The notes: generated from the sequence alone by a model not told the origin. Positions 1 through 15,155 are shown, counted from the first letter of the stretch. The stretch: 64,000 nt of DNA from Pseudomonas orientalis (GCF_002934065.1 NZ_CP018049.1:1424501-1488500); one strand, 5' to 3'. Numbers and translations are program-made.

Positions 1-24
1 CAACGGATTCTGTAGGAGTACATC

Positions 25-528
25 GTGCGTAAGTTGACTCAATTGGTCCTGCTGGCCACTGTGCTGGTAACCACCCCGGCCTTCGCCGAAATGAAAATTG
101 CCGTGCTGAACTATCAGATGGCCCTTCTGGAATCTGACGCGGCCAAGCGTTACGCCGTGGATGCCGAGAAGAAATTCGGTCCGCAACTGACCAAGCTCAA
201 GACTCTGGAAAGCAGCGCCAAGGGCATCCAGGACCGTCTGGTTGCCGGTGGCGACAAGATGCAGCAAGGCGAGCGCGAGCGTCTGGAGCTTGAGTTCAAG
301 CAAAAGGCCCGTGACTACCAGTTCCAGTCCAAGGAACTGAACGAAGCCAAGGCGGTTGCCGACCGCGAAATGCTCAAGCAGCTCAAGCCCAAGCTCGACA
401 GCGCCGTGGAAGAAGTCATCAAGAAGGGTGCCTTTGACCTGGTGTTCGAACGTGGCGCCGTGATTGACGTCAAGCCTCAATACGACATCACCCGCCAGGT
501 GATCGAGCGCATGAACCAGCTGAAGTAA
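25..528 (+). CDS. skp: Periplasmic chaperone Skp/OmpH
   Basis: This 167-residue protein belongs to the OmpH/Skp family, periplasmic chaperones that hold unfolded outer-membrane proteins on their way to the BAM complex. Residues 1-21 form a signal peptide ending in AFA. The rest is charged and helical (about residues 45-115), as in the coiled-coil tentacles of the Skp trimer. The start is a GTG at position 25 with the ribosome-binding site TAGGAG at 13-18. Its stop is 3 bases before lpxD, in the order typical of gammaproteobacteria, where bamA lies upstream (outside this window). The family assignment is firm from sequence and context. Confidence 0.95.
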   Translation: MRKLTQLVLLATVLVTTPAFAEMKIAVLNYQMALLESDAAKRYAVDAEKKFGPQLTKLKTLESSAKGIQDRLVAGGDKMQQGERERLELEFKQKARDYQFQSKELNEAKAVADREMLKQLKPKLDSAVEEVIKKGAFDLVFERGAVIDVKPQYDITRQVIERMNQLK

Positions 529-531
529 ACC

Positions 532-1587
532 ATGACTGCGACTATCAAGCTCGGCGAGTTGGCCGAGTTCCTGGGGGCCACCTTGCGTGGCTCCAGGGAG
601 AAGGAAATCACTGGGCTAGCCACCTTGCAGGAGGCTGGCCCAGCTCAGTTGAGCTTCCTGGCGAAGCCCCAATACCGTAAGTATCTGGTCGACTGCCAAG
701 CCGGCGCCGTGTTGCTTACGGCCGTCGATGCCGAAGGGTTTACTGGGGACGCGCTGGTGGTGGCTGACCCTTACCTGGCTTTTGCCCGGGCGTCGCACCT
801 GTTCGCTCCAAAATCCAAGGCCAGCGCTGGTATTCATCCGTCTGCGGTGATCGCCGATGATGCCCAGGTTGATCCCTCGGCCAGCATTGGTGCCTTTGCG
901 GTGATCGAGAACGGCGCACGTATTGGCGCGGGTGTAACGGTCGGCGCTCATTGCTTTATCGGCGCGCGTTGTGAAATCGGTGTCGATGGCTGGCTTGCTC
1001 CTCGCGTGACCCTTTACCACGACGTGCGTATCGGTGAGCGGGTGGTTCTGCAGTCGGGCGCTGTGATCGGTGGTGAAGGTTTTGGTTTTGCCAATTCCAA
1101 AGGTATTTGGCACAAGGTTGCCCACGTCGGCGGCGTATTGATCGGCGATGACGTGGAAATCGGCGTGAATACTGCCGTCGATCGTGGAGCCTTGGCCGAT
1201 ACGGTCATAGGCAACGGCGTGAAGCTCGACAACCAGATCCATATCGCTCACAACGTGCAGATTGGCGACCACACCGCCATGGCGGCATGCGTGGGCATTT
1301 CCGGCAGTACCAAAATCGGCAAGCATTGCATGCTCGCCGGTGGCGTCGGGCTGGTGGGGCATATCGATATTTGCGACAACGTCTTCATCACCGGCATGAC
1401 CATGGTCACCCACTCGATTACCGAGCCGGGTTCCTATTCTTCCGGTACCGCCATGCAGCCCTCGGCTGAATGGCGCAAGAGTGCAGCACGCTTGCGGCAG
1501 CTCGACGACATGGCTCGACGTCTCAAACAGCTGGAAAAGCGTGTTGGGGACGTGACCCCTGGCGGTAATGCTTCATCAGAAGGCTGA
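532..1587 (+). CDS. lpxD: UDP-3-O-(3-hydroxyacyl)glucosamine N-acyltransferase LpxD
   Basis: LpxD catalyses the third step of lipid A synthesis, transferring a 3-hydroxyacyl chain from acyl carrier protein to the free amine of UDP-3-O-acylglucosamine in the cytoplasm. The 351-residue product has an N-terminal UDP-binding region (about residues 1-100), then many imperfect hexapeptide repeats that form a left-handed beta helix, and a short C-terminal helix rich in Arg, Leu and Lys. The likely catalytic base is His240 in IAHNVQIG, matching His239 of the E. coli enzyme. The gene follows skp by 3 bases and should share its transcript. Confidence 0.96.
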   Translation: MTATIKLGELAEFLGATLRGSREKEITGLATLQEAGPAQLSFLAKPQYRKYLVDCQAGAVLLTAVDAEGFTGDALVVADPYLAFARASHLFAPKSKASAGIHPSAVIADDAQVDPSASIGAFAVIENGARIGAGVTVGAHCFIGARCEIGVDGWLAPRVTLYHDVRIGERVVLQSGAVIGGEGFGFANSKGIWHKVAHVGGVLIGDDVEIGVNTAVDRGALADTVIGNGVKLDNQIHIAHNVQIGDHTAMAACVGISGSTKIGKHCMLAGGVGLVGHIDICDNVFITGMTMVTHSITEPGSYSSGTAMQPSAEWRKSAARLRQLDDMARRLKQLEKRVGDVTPGGNASSEG

Positions 1588-1698
1588 TACCATTTCCATA
1601 TCAAGTGTGCACAGCCGCTAGACTGCCTCCTTGATTTGCTAGCGGGGCGTGCTTTTAGTCCGCCCGCCCCCAATCTTTATTACAGGCTTCCCCCCGAA

Positions 1699-2139
1699 AT
1701 GATGGACATCAACGAGATTCGCGAATACCTGCCTCACCGTTATCCGTTCCTGCTGGTGGATCGTGTAGTGGACCTCAATGTTGAGGAAAAGCGCATTCGT
1801 GCCTATAAGAATGTCAGCATCAACGAACCGTTTTTCAATGGCCACTTTCCTGCGCATCCCATCATGCCGGGTGTGTTGATCATCGAAGCAATGGCCCAGG
1901 CTGCCGGTATCCTTGGTTTCAAAATGCTTGACCTCAAGCCTGCTGACGGCACGCTCTACTATTTCGTGGGCTCGGACAAGTTGCGTTTCCGCAATCCGGT
2001 CACTCCGGGCGACCAGTTGATCCTGGAAGCCAAGTTCATCAGCTGCAAGCGCCAGATCTGGAAGTTCGAATGCCAGGCTTCGGTGGATGGCAAGCCGGTG
2101 TGCTCTGCCGAGATCATCTGTGCGGAACGCAAACTATGA
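1699..2139 (+). CDS. fabZ: 3-hydroxyacyl-ACP dehydratase FabZ
   Basis: FabZ is the main dehydratase of fatty acid elongation and competes with LpxA for 3-hydroxyacyl-ACP. The product is 146 residues in a hot-dog fold, starting [17 protein letters not shown]. The catalytic pair is His49 and Glu63 in [19 protein letters not shown]. The ATG at 1699 was preferred over an upstream in-frame start at 1636 because the upstream extension has no family similarity. The 111-base gap after lpxD contains a GC-rich inverted repeat around 1640-1672 that may be a processing or attenuation hairpin. The stop overlaps the lpxA start by 4 bases, so the two are translationally coupled. Confidence 0.96.
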
Positions 2140-2912
2140 GTTTGATTGACCCTCGCGCAATCATCGATCCGTCGGCCGTACTGGCCGCCGACGTTGAGGT
2201 CGGCCCCTGGTCGATCGTCGGCGCAGGTGTGGAAATCGGCGAGGGGACTGTCATCGGGCCACACGTGATCCTCAAGGGTCCGACCCGCATTGGCAAACAC
2301 AATCGTATCTACCAGTTTTCCTCGGTAGGCGAAGACACCCCGGACATGAAGTACAAGGGTGAAGAAACACGCCTGGTCATCGGTGACCACAACATCATCC
2401 GTGAAGGCGTGACCATTCACCGTGGCACCGTGCAAGACCGCGCCGAGACTACGCTGGGTGATCACAACCTGGTGATGGCCTATGCGCATATCGGCCACGA
2501 CAGCGTGATAGGCAACCATTGCATCCTGGTCAACAACACCGCGTTGGCCGGGCATGTGCATGTGGATGACTGGGCGATTCTGTCCGGTTTCACCCTGGTG
2601 CATCAATACTGCCATATCGGCGCCCACAGCTTTTCCGGCATGGGCACCGCCATCGGCAAGGATGTCCCTGCATTCGTCACAGTGTTCGGCAACCCTGCCG
2701 AAGCCCGCAGCATGAATTTCGAAGGCATGCGCCGTCGCGGTTTCAGCGACGACGCAATCCAGGCCCTGCGCCGCGCCTACAAGACGGTTTACCGTCAAGG
2801 GCTGACGGTTGAGCAGGCGCTGATCGAACTGGCAGAACCTGCAGCGTCGTTCCCGGAAGTCGCGGTGTTTCGTGACTCGATCCAGGCGTCGACTCGCGGC
2901 ATTACCCGCTGA
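2136..2912 (+). CDS. lpxA: UDP-N-acetylglucosamine acyltransferase LpxA
   Basis: LpxA performs the first, reversible step of lipid A synthesis, adding a 3-hydroxyacyl group to UDP-GlcNAc. The 258-residue product starts [16 protein letters not shown] and is built of hexapeptide repeats over about residues 1-190, followed by a helical C-terminal region. The expected catalytic histidine is His121 in [12 protein letters not shown] (His125 in E. coli). The start was set at the ATG of the ATGA overlap with fabZ. An upstream in-frame start at 2070 lies inside fabZ and adds residues unrelated to the family. Two bases separate it from lpxB. Confidence 0.96.
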
Positions 2913-2914
2913 TC

Positions 2915-4054
2915 ATGGCCAAGTTGCGTATCGCATTGGTCGCCGGGGAAGCTTCCGGCGATATTCTCGGCGCCGGCCTGATGCGGGCTCTCAAGGTCCA
3001 GCACCCGGCAATCGAATTTATCGGTGTCGGCGGCCCCTTGATGCAGGCTGAAGGCCTCACCTCCTACTTTCCGATGGAGCGCCTGTCGGTCATGGGATTG
3101 GTCGAGGTGCTGGGGCGCCTGCGTGAATTGCTCGCTCGGCGCAAGCTGCTGATCAAGACGCTGATCGACGAAAAACCCGACGTCTTTATCGGTATCGATG
3201 CCCCGGATTTCACCCTCAATATTGAGCTCAAGCTGCGCCAGGCCGGGATCAAGACTGTGCACTATGTCAGCCCGTCCGTATGGGCGTGGCGGCAAAAGCG
3301 TGTGCTGAAGATTCGCGAAGGCTGCGACTTGATGCTGACCCTGCTGCCGTTCGAGGCCAGGTTCTACGAAGAGAAGGGCGTGCCGGTGCGGTTTGTCGGC
3401 CATACCCTGGCCGATGCCATTCCTTTGCAGGCTGACCGTGACGCGGCGCGGACCGAGTTGGGGTTGGCCGCCGGCCCGCTGGTCGCGTTGATGCCGGGCA
3501 GCCGGGGAGGGGAAGTCGGACGCCTTGGCAGCCTGTTTTTTGATGCCGCCGAACGTCTGCAGGCACTCAAGCCAGGCGTTCGTTTTGTGCTGCCGTGCGC
3601 CAGCCCGCAGCGTCGCGCGCAAATTGAAACACTGCTGGAAGGGCGCAACCTGCCCCTGACCCTGCTCGACGGTCAGTCGCACCTGGCCCTGGCCGCTTGC
3701 GATGCCGTACTCATCGCGTCGGGCACCGCAACCCTGGAAGCCCTGCTGTACAAGCGTCCGATGGTCGTGGCCTATCGCCTGGCGCCGCTGACCTTCTGGA
3801 TTCTAAAGCGCATGGTCAAGAGCCCGTATATTTCCTTGCCCAATCTGCTGGCCCAACGGTTGCTGGTGCCGGAGTTGTTGCAGGACGATGCTACGCCCGA
3901 AGCGCTTGCGCAAACTCTACTACCCTTGATTGACGGCGGCGAAGAGCAGACCCGTGGTTTCGACGATATTCACCGTATCTTGCGCCGTGATGCATCGAAC
4001 CAGGCGGCGGATGCCGTGCTGAACTTGATCGTCCATAAACAGGAAGCCTTATGA
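2915..4054 (+). CDS. lpxB: Lipid-A-disaccharide synthase LpxB
   Basis: LpxB joins lipid X and UDP-2,3-diacylglucosamine into the tetra-acylated disaccharide 1-phosphate at the inner face of the inner membrane. The 379-residue product has the usual length of the GT19 family. It shows the N-terminal [12 protein letters not shown] motif, [12 protein letters not shown] in the middle and the donor-site region MPGSRGGEV. The gene overlaps rnhB by 4 bases (ATGA). Together with lpxD, fabZ and lpxA it forms a compact envelope operon on one strand. Confidence 0.96.
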   Translation: MAKLRIALVAGEASGDILGAGLMRALKVQHPAIEFIGVGGPLMQAEGLTSYFPMERLSVMGLVEVLGRLRELLARRKLLIKTLIDEKPDVFIGIDAPDFTLNIELKLRQAGIKTVHYVSPSVWAWRQKRVLKIREGCDLMLTLLPFEARFYEEKGVPVRFVGHTLADAIPLQADRDAARTELGLAAGPLVALMPGSRGGEVGRLGSLFFDAAERLQALKPGVRFVLPCASPQRRAQIETLLEGRNLPLTLLDGQSHLALAACDAVLIASGTATLEALLYKRPMVVAYRLAPLTFWILKRMVKSPYISLPNLLAQRLLVPELLQDDATPEALAQTLLPLIDGGEEQTRGFDDIHRILRRDASNQAADAVLNLIVHKQEAL

Positions 4055-4683
4055 GCACGCAGATGGGCCTGGATTTCAGCCTGGTTGCACAGGCCCATGA
4101 ACTGGTGGCGGGTGTCGACGAAGTCGGGCGCGGCCCGTTGTGCGGCGCAGTCGTGACGGCGGCAGTGATCCTCGACCCGAACCGTCCGATCCTGGGCCTT
4201 AATGATTCGAAAAAACTCACTGAGGCCCGTCGTGAAAAGCTCTATGACGAAATCTGTGAGAAGGCCCTGAGTTGGCACATCGCCCGGGCGGAAGTGGAAG
4301 AAATCGACGAGCTGAACATCCTGCACGCCACTATGCTGGCCATGCAGCGTGCGGTTGAAGGGCTGCATATCACGCCCAGGCTCGCGATGATCGACGGCAA
4401 CCGTTGCCCCAAACTGACGATGCGCGCCGAAGCCGTGGTCCAGGGCGACAGCAAGGTACCGGCCATTGCGGCGGCGTCGATCCTGGCCAAGGTCAGCCGC
4501 GACCGCGAAATGGCGGCTTTCGAGTTGGTTTATCCCGGCTACGGCATGGGCGGCCACAAAGGCTACCCGACGCCCGTTCATCTGGAAGCTTTGGCGCGAC
4601 TCGGTCCTACGCCGATCCATCGCCGCTCGTTCGCCCCGGTGCGTCAGGCTTATGAGTTGCGTGACAGCCTCATCGAGGTCTAG
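4051..4683 (+). CDS. rnhB: Ribonuclease HII
   Basis: RNase HII cuts RNA-DNA hybrids, including single ribonucleotides embedded in DNA. The 210-residue product shows the family motif [13 protein letters not shown] with the first acidic pair at Asp23-Glu24, and the conserved LNDSKKLT segment. Further conserved acidic residues lie in AMIDGN and in VSRDREM. The start codon overlaps the lpxB stop. Its position between lpxB and dnaE is the standard order in gammaproteobacteria. Assignment is secure. Confidence 0.96.
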   Translation: MSTQMGLDFSLVAQAHELVAGVDEVGRGPLCGAVVTAAVILDPNRPILGLNDSKKLTEARREKLYDEICEKALSWHIARAEVEEIDELNILHATMLAMQRAVEGLHITPRLAMIDGNRCPKLTMRAEAVVQGDSKVPAIAAASILAKVSRDREMAAFELVYPGYGMGGHKGYPTPVHLEALARLGPTPIHRRSFAPVRQAYELRDSLIEV

Positions 4684-4761
4684 TCCGCCAGGCTGATGTT
4701 TTGCTCAAGGCTCGGTACAATCCCGGGCCTTGTTGTTTCCAAGTTACTGCACAGGATCACT

Positions 4762-7700
4762 ATGCCGGCTTCATTCGTTCATCTACGCCTGCACACTGAA
4801 TATTCCCTGGTCGACGGCCTGGTGCGGATCAAGCCGCTGGTCAAAACCCTGGTGGGCATGAACATGCCTGCGGTGGCGGTTACCGACCAGAACAACATGT
4901 GCTCCCTGGTCAAGTTCTACAAAAACGCCATGGGCGCGGGTATCAAGCCGATCTGCGGCGCCGACCTGTGGTTGTCCAACAAGGACCCGGATAACCCCCT
5001 GAGCCGCATCAGCCTGCTGGCGATGAACGGCGTGGGTTACCGCAACCTGACCGAACTGATTTCCCGTGGCTTTATCGAGGGGCAGCGCAATGGCTCGATC
5101 ATCATCGAGCGCGAGTGGGTGGCCGAAGCCAGCGAAGGCGTGATCATGCTCTCGGCCGCCAAGGAGGGCGAGATCGGTATCGCGCTGCTTGGCGGCAACC
5201 CGCAGGAAGCCGAAGTGCTGGCCCGCGAGTGGATGCAGGTCTTTCCCGACCGCTTTTATCTCGAAGTGCAGCGCACCAACCGTCCCAACGATGAAGAGCA
5301 TCTGCACGCCGCCGTGGCCCTGGCCGACAAGCTGGGCGCGCCGCTGGTGGCGACCAACGATGTGCGCTTTATCAAGAAGGAAGATTTCGAAGCCCACGAA
5401 ACCCGCGTGTGCATCGGTGAAGGCCGCGCCCTGGACGACCCGCGCCGTTCGAAGAACTACAGCGAAGAGCAGTACCTCAAAAGCGCCGAGGAAATGGCCG
5501 AACTGTTCAGCGACCTGCCCGAGGCCTTGGAAAACTCGGTCGAAATCGCCAAGCGCTGCAATATCGAAGTGAAGCTGGGCAAGCACTTCCTGCCCAACTT
5601 CCCGATTCCCGATGGCATGACCATCGACGAGTACTTTCGCAAAGTGTCGTTCGACGGCCTTGAGGATCGCCTGCGCGTCCTGTTGCCCAAGGACACCACC
5701 GAAGACTACGACGCCAAGCGCCAGGTCTACGTCGACCGGCTGAATTTCGAGCTGGATATCATTATCCAGATGGGGTTCCCCGGTTACTTCCTGATCGTGA
5801 TGGACTTTATCCAGTGGGCCAAGAACAACGGTGTACCGGTAGGTCCGGGCCGGGGGTCAGGTGCGGGCTCGTTGGTGGCCTACGTGCAGAAGATCACCGA
5901 CCTTGACCCATTGGAATATGATCTGCTGTTCGAACGCTTCCTGAACCCGGAACGGGTGTCCATGCCCGACTTCGATGTCGACTTCTGCATGGACGGCCGC
6001 GACCGCGTGATCGAATACGTGGCCGAGAAGTATGGCCGCAATGCGGTGAGCCAGATCATCACCTTCGGTTCCATGGCCGCCAAGGCCGTAATCCGCGACG
6101 TGGCCCGGGTGCAAGGCAAGTCCTACGGCCTGGCCGACCGCCTGTCGAAGATGATCCCTTTCGAAGTCGGCATGACTCTGGAAAAAGCCTACGAGCAGGA
6201 AGAAATCCTGCGCGACTTCATCAAGGTTGATGAAGAAGCCGCTGAAATCTGGGACATGGCGCGCAAGCTCGAAGGCGTGGTGCGTAACGTCGGTAAGCAC
6301 GCCGGCGGCGTGGTGATCGCGCCGACCAAGCTGACGGACTTCTCGCCGATCTACTGCGATGAAGAAGGCGACGGCCTGGTTACCCAGTTCGACAAGGATG
6401 ACGTGGAGGCGGCCGGCCTGGTGAAGTTCGACTTCCTCGGCCTGCGCACCCTGACGATCATCGACTGGGCGCTCAAGACCATCAACCGCGATCGCGCCAA
6501 GGTGGGCGAGGAGCCGCTGGATATCGCGTTCATCCCGCTGGATGACAAACCGACCTACAGCCTGCTGCAGAAAGCCGAAACTACGGCAGTGTTCCAGCTT
6601 GAATCCCGGGGCATGAAGGAGCTGATCAAAAAGCTCAAGCCCGACTGCCTGGAAGACCTGATCGCACTGGTGGCCCTGTTCCGTCCGGGGCCGTTGCAGT
6701 CCGGCATGGTGGATGACTTCATCAACCGTAAGCACGGCCGCGCCGAACTGGCGTACCCGCACTCCGACTATCAGTACGAAGGCCTCAAGCCGGTACTGGC
6801 GCCGACCTACGGCATCATCCTGTATCAGGAACAGGTGATGCAGATTGCCCAGGTCATGGCGGGCTACACCCTCGGCGGCGCGGACATGTTGCGTCGCGCC
6901 ATGGGTAAAAAGAAACCCGAGGAAATGGCCAAGCAGCGCGGCGGTTTCATTGAGGGCTGCGCCACCAACAATATTGACGCTGACCTGGCGGGTAACATCT
7001 TCGACCTGGTGGAGAAGTTCGCCGGTTACGGCTTCAACAAATCCCACTCCGCCGCCTATGGCCTGGTGTCGTACCAGACCGCCTGGCTGAAAGCCCACTA
7101 TCCGGCGCCGTTCATGGCGGCGGTACTCTCGGCGGATATGCACAACACCGACAAGGTCGTGACCTTGATCGAGGAAGTGCGCACCATGAAGCTGCGCCTC
7201 GACGCGCCGGACGTGAACGCCTCTGAGTTCAAGTTCACGGTGAACGACGAAGGCCGCATCATTTATGGCCTCGGCGCGATCAAGGGAGTCGGTGAAGGCC
7301 CCGTGGAAGCCATCACCGAGGCGCGTCAGGACGGGCCCTTCAAGGACCTGTTCGACTTCTGCGCGCGGGTCGACCTCAAGCGCATCAACAAACGTACCCT
7401 CGACGGCCTGATCCGCAGCGGCGCGCTGGACCGTCTTGGCCCGTACTTCCATGACGAGCCGAAGGCCTACCAGGCCAATATCGACCGCAATCGCGCGGTG
7501 TTGCTCACCGCCATGGAAGAAGCGATCAAGGCCGCCGAACAGACCGCCCGGACCCATGACAGCGGCCACGCCGACCTGTTCGGCGGGTTGTTCGTCGAAG
7601 AAGACGCGGATGTGTATGCCAACCACCGCAAAGCCAAGGATCTGACCCTCAAGGAACGCCTCAAGGGTGAGAAAGACACCTTGGGCCTGTACCTCACCGG

Positions 7701-8283
7701 TCACCCGATTGATGAGTACGAAGGCGAGATCCGCCGTTTTGCCCGCCAGCGCATCATCGACCTGAAACCGGCGCGCGATACCCAGACCGTCGCCGGCATG
7801 ATCATTGCCCTGCGCGTGATGAAAAATAAGAAGGGCGACAAGATGGGCTTCATTACCCTCGATGACCGCTCGGGCCGGATCGAAGCCTCGCTGTTCGCCG
7901 ACGCGTTCCACTCCGCCCAGTCGCTGCTGCAGACCGACGCCATGGTGGTGGTGGAAGGGGAGGTCAGCAACGACGACTTCTCCGGCGGCCTGCGCCTGCG
8001 CATCAAGCGCGTGATGAGCATGGAAGATGCACGCACCAATCTGGCCGAAAGCCTGCGCCTGAAGGTCAGGACCGACGCACTCAAGGGCGATCAGCTACGC
8101 TGGTTGGGCGACCTGCTCAAGCGTCACCGTGGCGCGTGTCCGGTGACCATGGAGTACACCGGCAACGACGCCAAGGCCATGTTGCAGTTTGGCGAGACCT
8201 GGCGAATTGATCCGGCGGATGGCTTGATTCAAGCATTGCGTGACCAGTTCGGGCGAGACAACGTCTTCCTCCAATACCGTTGA
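4762..8283 (+). CDS. dnaE: DNA polymerase III alpha subunit
   Basis: DnaE is the replicative polymerase subunit of DNA polymerase III. The 1173-residue product starts [19 protein letters not shown]. It has an N-terminal PHP domain, the C-family polymerase palm with catalytic aspartates Asp403 and Asp405 in PDFDVDF, the fingers, a helix-hairpin-helix region and an OB-fold domain near residues 1010-1080. An in-frame ATG at 4696 would add 22 residues foreign to the family, so 4762 was chosen. A TACAAT box at 4716-4721 with a weak CTGATG 17 bases upstream may be its own promoter. The length is typical of dnaE1, so this is not the error-prone DnaE2. Confidence 0.97.
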   Translation: MPASFVHLRLHTEYSLVDGLVRIKPLVKTLVGMNMPAVAVTDQNNMCSLVKFYKNAMGAGIKPICGADLWLSNKDPDNPLSRISLLAMNGVGYRNLTELISRGFIEGQRNGSIIIEREWVAEASEGVIMLSAAKEGEIGIALLGGNPQEAEVLAREWMQVFPDRFYLEVQRTNRPNDEEHLHAAVALADKLGAPLVATNDVRFIKKEDFEAHETRVCIGEGRALDDPRRSKNYSEEQYLKSAEEMAELFSDLPEALENSVEIAKRCNIEVKLGKHFLPNFPIPDGMTIDEYFRKVSFDGLEDRLRVLLPKDTTEDYDAKRQVYVDRLNFELDIIIQMGFPGYFLIVMDFIQWAKNNGVPVGPGRGSGAGSLVAYVQKITDLDPLEYDLLFERFLNPERVSMPDFDVDFCMDGRDRVIEYVAEKYGRNAVSQIITFGSMAAKAVIRDVARVQGKSYGLADRLSKMIPFEVGMTLEKAYEQEEILRDFIKVDEEAAEIWDMARKLEGVVRNVGKHAGGVVIAPTKLTDFSPIYCDEEGDGLVTQFDKDDVEAAGLVKFDFLGLRTLTIIDWALKTINRDRAKVGEEPLDIAFIPLDDKPTYSLLQKAETTAVFQLESRGMKELIKKLKPDCLEDLIALVALFRPGPLQSGMVDDFINRKHGRAELAYPHSDYQYEGLKPVLAPTYGIILYQEQVMQIAQVMAGYTLGGADMLRRAMGKKKPEEMAKQRGGFIEGCATNNIDADLAGNIFDLVEKFAGYGFNKSHSAAYGLVSYQTAWLKAHYPAPFMAAVLSADMHNTDKVVTLIEEVRTMKLRLDAPDVNASEFKFTVNDEGRIIYGLGAIKGVGEGPVEAITEARQDGPFKDLFDFCARVDLKRINKRTLDGLIRSGALDRLGPYFHDEPKAYQANIDRNRAVLLTAMEEAIKAAEQTARTHDSGHADLFGGLFVEEDADVYANHRKAKDLTLKERLKGEKDTLGLYLTGHPIDEYEGEIRRFARQRIIDLKPARDTQTVAGMIIALRVMKNKKGDKMGFITLDDRSGRIEASLFADAFHSAQSLLQTDAMVVVEGEVSNDDFSGGLRLRIKRVMSMEDARTNLAESLRLKVRTDALKGDQLRWLGDLLKRHRGACPVTMEYTGNDAKAMLQFGETWRIDPADGLIQALRDQFGRDNVFLQYR

Positions 8284-8411
8284 TGGTCAGCGACCCTGAC
8301 CTCGGCTGAACATTTAATCTCGACCTGAACGCGCCTCTCCCTTAAGGTAGGGCGCGAACAGACAACCGGCTGGCCAGGCACCCCTTGGCCGTCGACCCAA
8401 GACGGACGCTT

Positions 8412-9359
8412 ATGAACCCGAATTTTCTTGATTTCGAACAGCCGATCGCTGACCTGCAAGCCAAGATCGAAGAGCTGCGCCTGGTCGGCAATGACAATTC
8501 GCTGAATATCGGCGATGAGATCGCCCGCCTGCAAGACAAGAGCAGCACGCTCACCGAAGACATCTTCGGCAAGCTGACCAGCTGGCAGATCGCGCGTCTG
8601 GCTCGCCATCCGCGCCGTCCTTACACCCTGGACTACATTCAGCACATCTTCACCGAATTCGACGAGCTGCATGGCGACCGCCATTTCTCCGACGACGCGG
8701 CCATCGTGGGCGGTATCGCACGCCTGGACGACCAGCCGGTGATGGTGATCGGTCATCAGAAAGGCCGTGAAGTACGTGAAAAAGTGCGTCGCAACTTCGG
8801 CATGCCGCGTCCGGAAGGCTACCGCAAAGCGTGCCGCCTGATGGAAATGGCCGAACGCTTCAAGATGCCGATCCTGACGTTCATCGACACCCCGGGTGCT
8901 TATCCTGGGATCGACGCCGAAGAGCGCAACCAGAGCGAAGCGATTGCCTGGAACCTGCGCGTCATGGCGCGCCTGAAAACCCCGATCATCGCCACCGTGA
9001 TCGGTGAAGGCGGTTCCGGCGGTGCATTGGCCATTGGCGTCTGCGACCAACTGAACATGCTGCAATATTCGACCTATGCAGTGATCTCACCGGAAGGTTG
9101 CGCCTCGATCCTGTGGAAAACCGCCGAAAAGGCGCCGGACGCTGCCGAAGCCATGGGCATCACCGCGGATCGCCTCAAAGGCCTGGGGATCGTGGACAAA
9201 GTGATTGCCGAGCCACTGGGTGGCGCGCACCGTGATCCGGCTGCCGCTGCCGCAACCATCCGCGCCGAACTGGGCTCGCAACTGGCGATGCTCAAGAAGC
9301 TGGATAACGAAGCGCTGCTGGCCCGTCGTTATGAGCGCCTGATGAGCTACGGTCTCTAA
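8412..9359 (+). CDS. accA: Acetyl-CoA carboxylase carboxyltransferase subunit alpha
   Basis: AccA pairs with AccD to move the carboxyl group from biotin to acetyl-CoA, producing malonyl-CoA for fatty acid synthesis. The 315-residue product begins [15 protein letters not shown] and contains the crotonase-fold motifs IDTPGAYPG and [12 protein letters not shown] expected of this subunit. The ATG at 8412 was chosen over an in-frame start at 8385 because homologous sequence begins there. The 128-base leader after dnaE contains short GC-rich inverted repeats. A REPIN follows the stop, after only 16 bases. Confidence 0.96.
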   Translation: MNPNFLDFEQPIADLQAKIEELRLVGNDNSLNIGDEIARLQDKSSTLTEDIFGKLTSWQIARLARHPRRPYTLDYIQHIFTEFDELHGDRHFSDDAAIVGGIARLDDQPVMVIGHQKGREVREKVRRNFGMPRPEGYRKACRLMEMAERFKMPILTFIDTPGAYPGIDAEERNQSEAIAWNLRVMARLKTPIIATVIGEGGSGGALAIGVCDQLNMLQYSTYAVISPEGCASILWKTAEKAPDAAEAMGITADRLKGLGIVDKVIAEPLGGAHRDPAAAAATIRAELGSQLAMLKKLDNEALLARRYERLMSYGL

Positions 9360-9375
9360 GTCGACGCCGTAAGTT

Positions 9376-9469
9376 AATGTGGGAGGGGGCTTGCCCCCGA
9401 TTGCCGAGTATCAGTCACTGTATCAGGTGACTGACACACCGCTATCGGGAGCAAGCCCCCTCCCACATT
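9376..9469. repeat. REPIN (inverted REP pair) between accA and tilS
   Basis: Two inverted copies of the short palindrome GGGAGGGGGCTTGCCCCC flank about 50 bases that include a tgactgacac-type stretch. The whole element is a near-perfect inverted repeat bounded by AATGTGGGA and TCCCACATT. The right copy has a G-to-A type variation (CGGGAGCAAGC). This matches the REPIN architecture described for P. fluorescens. It lies in the intergenic space and could act as a transcript-stabilising hairpin for accA. Confidence 0.9.
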
Positions 9470-9520
9470 GCTTTGTGTATGCTCGGTCAATGTATTCCAG
9501 ATTTGCGGCGGTAACCTCTG

Positions 9521-10840
9521 ATGAAACCGGCTCTGCCCGCCAGGTTCCTGCAAGCCCTGGCCCCCTGGCGCGACGCCCCGGCCTGGCATATCGCTTTCTC
9601 TGGTGGGCTCGATTCCACCGTGCTGCTGCATCTTCTGGCCACCCTGGCAAAGTCCGAAACATTACCGCCCCTCTGCGCCGTGCATGTTCATCATGGCCTG
9701 CAAGCGGCCGCCGATGCGTGGCCCGCTCATTGCCAGTCGGTCTGCGACAGCCAGGGCGTGCGCTTGCGCATCCTGCGCGTGCAGGTACAACCCGGTCCCA
9801 GCCTTGAACGCGCGGCCCGCGACGCGCGTTATCTGGCCTTTTCCGGAGTGATCGGCGCAGGGGAGGTGTTGCTCACCGGACAACATCGCGACGATCAAGC
9901 CGAAACCCTGTTGTTCCGCCTGCTGCGCGGTGCGGGCGTGCGTGGGCTTGCCGCAATGCCTGCGCAGCGTACGCTGGCGGCGGGGCATCTGGTGCGGCCG
10001 TTGCTGGATGTCGGGCGTGTCGAGCTGCAAGCCTACGCCCACGAACATCACTTGAAGTGGATCGAAGACCCTTCGAACGCCGATCCACGCTTCTCCCGCA
10101 ATTATCTTCGACACCATGTCTTCCCAGGGCTGGCGCAGCGCTGGCCGCAAGTGGTTTCAAGCCTGGTCCGCACGGCTGAGCATTTGCGAGAAGCCCAGGG
10201 TTTGCTCGATGAGCTGGCCGTCATGGACCAGCAGTGCGCCGATCAACCCTCGCCGTTTCCCTGGCTGCCGTTGCGCTCTTTGCTTCTTGCACCCTTGCGC
10301 GAGCTTCCCGATGCCCGTCAGCGCAACGCACTGCGCCATTGGCTGGCTCCGCTGACCCGCCTACCCGACAGCGGCCATTGGGCCGGCTGGATTTCTCTGC
10401 GCGATGCCAAAGATGATGCGCAGCCCCTGTGGCGTCTGGCCGACGGCGAGCTGCACCGTTGCGGTGACCGCATCTGGTGGTTGCCGTCTATGTGGTCGGA
10501 ATTTTCCGACGCGTCAGTGAGCTGGCCCGATGCGCAAAAACCACTGGAGTTACCCGGCAACGGTCAGTTGAAGTTCACTGGCAACGCTCCCGAAGGTCCG
10601 TTGCAGGTCCGTTACCGACAGGGTGGTGAAGTCATCGAAGTGCCAAATCGCGGTCGGCGCGACCTGAAGCGGCTGCTTAACGAAAGCGGGCTGCCGGGCT
10701 TCGTGCGTGGCAGATTGCCGCTGCTGTATCGGAGCGAGCAATTGCTGGGGGTGCCCAGCGTCGCTGGACGCTGGGCAGTGCCAAGTGAGGGCTGGCAATT
10801 ACATTGGATGCCACAGACCTGCGATCAAGGTTTGAGCTGA
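9521..10840 (+). CDS. tilS: tRNA(Ile)-lysidine synthetase TilS
   Basis: TilS attaches lysine to the wobble cytidine of tRNA-Ile(CAU), switching its reading from AUG to AUA. The 439-residue product has the N-type ATP pyrophosphatase P-loop SGGLDST at residues 27-33 and a nearby HVHHGLQ segment. C-terminal domains carry conserved basic stretches (GRRDLKRLLNESGLP). The length matches the long gammaproteobacterial form. A likely pyrG promoter begins inside its last codons. Confidence 0.95.
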   Translation: MKPALPARFLQALAPWRDAPAWHIAFSGGLDSTVLLHLLATLAKSETLPPLCAVHVHHGLQAAADAWPAHCQSVCDSQGVRLRILRVQVQPGPSLERAARDARYLAFSGVIGAGEVLLTGQHRDDQAETLLFRLLRGAGVRGLAAMPAQRTLAAGHLVRPLLDVGRVELQAYAHEHHLKWIEDPSNADPRFSRNYLRHHVFPGLAQRWPQVVSSLVRTAEHLREAQGLLDELAVMDQQCADQPSPFPWLPLRSLLLAPLRELPDARQRNALRHWLAPLTRLPDSGHWAGWISLRDAKDDAQPLWRLADGELHRCGDRIWWLPSMWSEFSDASVSWPDAQKPLELPGNGQLKFTGNAPEGPLQVRYRQGGEVIEVPNRGRRDLKRLLNESGLPGFVRGRLPLLYRSEQLLGVPSVAGRWAVPSEGWQLHWMPQTCDQGLS

Positions 10841-10860
10841 TAGCGCCTTTCCGGTAGACT
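10832..10860 (+). promoter_or_regulatory. Probable sigma70 promoter of pyrG
   Basis: A -35 like TTGAGC at 10832-10837, overlapping the tilS stop, is 17 bases from a -10 like TAGACT at 10855-10860. This predicts a pyrG leader of about 245 bases. The leader carries a T7 run near 11010 after GCGGCGG and a short GC-rich palindromic region near 11045-11085, but I see no clear terminator. Only the promoter-like spacing is directly visible. Confidence 0.45.
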
Positions 10861-11092
10861 ACGCTCCCTTCTTGATACAACTTCTGTGGATTCGCCTGAA
10901 TCGCAGCAGTTGCCGATTACCAAGCAGTCTTTGCTGGGCGATTCCAAAAAATGTGTAGCGATCAACGTACCGGTGTTCCATTGCTGGTCTGTCACAACGC
11001 GGCGGTTTTTTTGAAAGGTGCACTGTGATTAATGCAGGTGATCGGGGGCTTCGGCCTCTCTTCGCTTTCCCCGGCGGCTCGGACCGCTTTAA

Positions 11093-13596
<2,504 letters not shown>

Positions 13597-13631
13597 GTGT
13601 CGTTTCTCCGGTAGAATTTCCCACGCTTTAT

Positions 13632-15042
<1,411 letters not shown>

Positions 15043-15058
15043 GCAGTAAATGGTAAAA

Positions 15059-15119
15059 AGTCAGCGGACTACGTCGGAAATCTCACGATAGTGTGAGTTT
15101 CGGCGTTACTCTGCTGACT
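15059..15119. repeat. Long imperfect inverted repeat between eno and ftsB
   Basis: Arms of about 28 bases, from AGTCAGCGGA at the left to TCTGCTGACT at the right, pair with only a few mismatches around a GATA loop, including the inner stem TCTCAC/GTGTGA. It is longer than an ordinary terminator and has no T run. A T-poor second hairpin follows. Its origin is unknown; a repeat element, a structured 3' end of the eno mRNA or a processed RNA are all possible. Confidence 0.6.
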
Positions 15120-15123
15120 GACA

Positions 15124-15155
15124 AGCACAAGCCTGGGTTTTCCAGGCTTCGTGCT
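15124..15155. terminator. Hairpin downstream of eno, possible terminator
   Basis: AGCACAAGCCTGG and CCAGGCTTCGTGCT pair into a stem of about 13 bp with a single mismatch, around a GTTTT loop. The sequence after it is ATCAGTTGC, so the T run of an intrinsic terminator is missing. It may still mark the end of eno mRNA or protect it from exonucleases. Confidence 0.4.

Noticed and set aside
5857..7911. 684-codon frame on the minus strand opposite dnaE
   Set aside because: It lies fully inside the conserved polymerase gene and has no ribosome-binding site.
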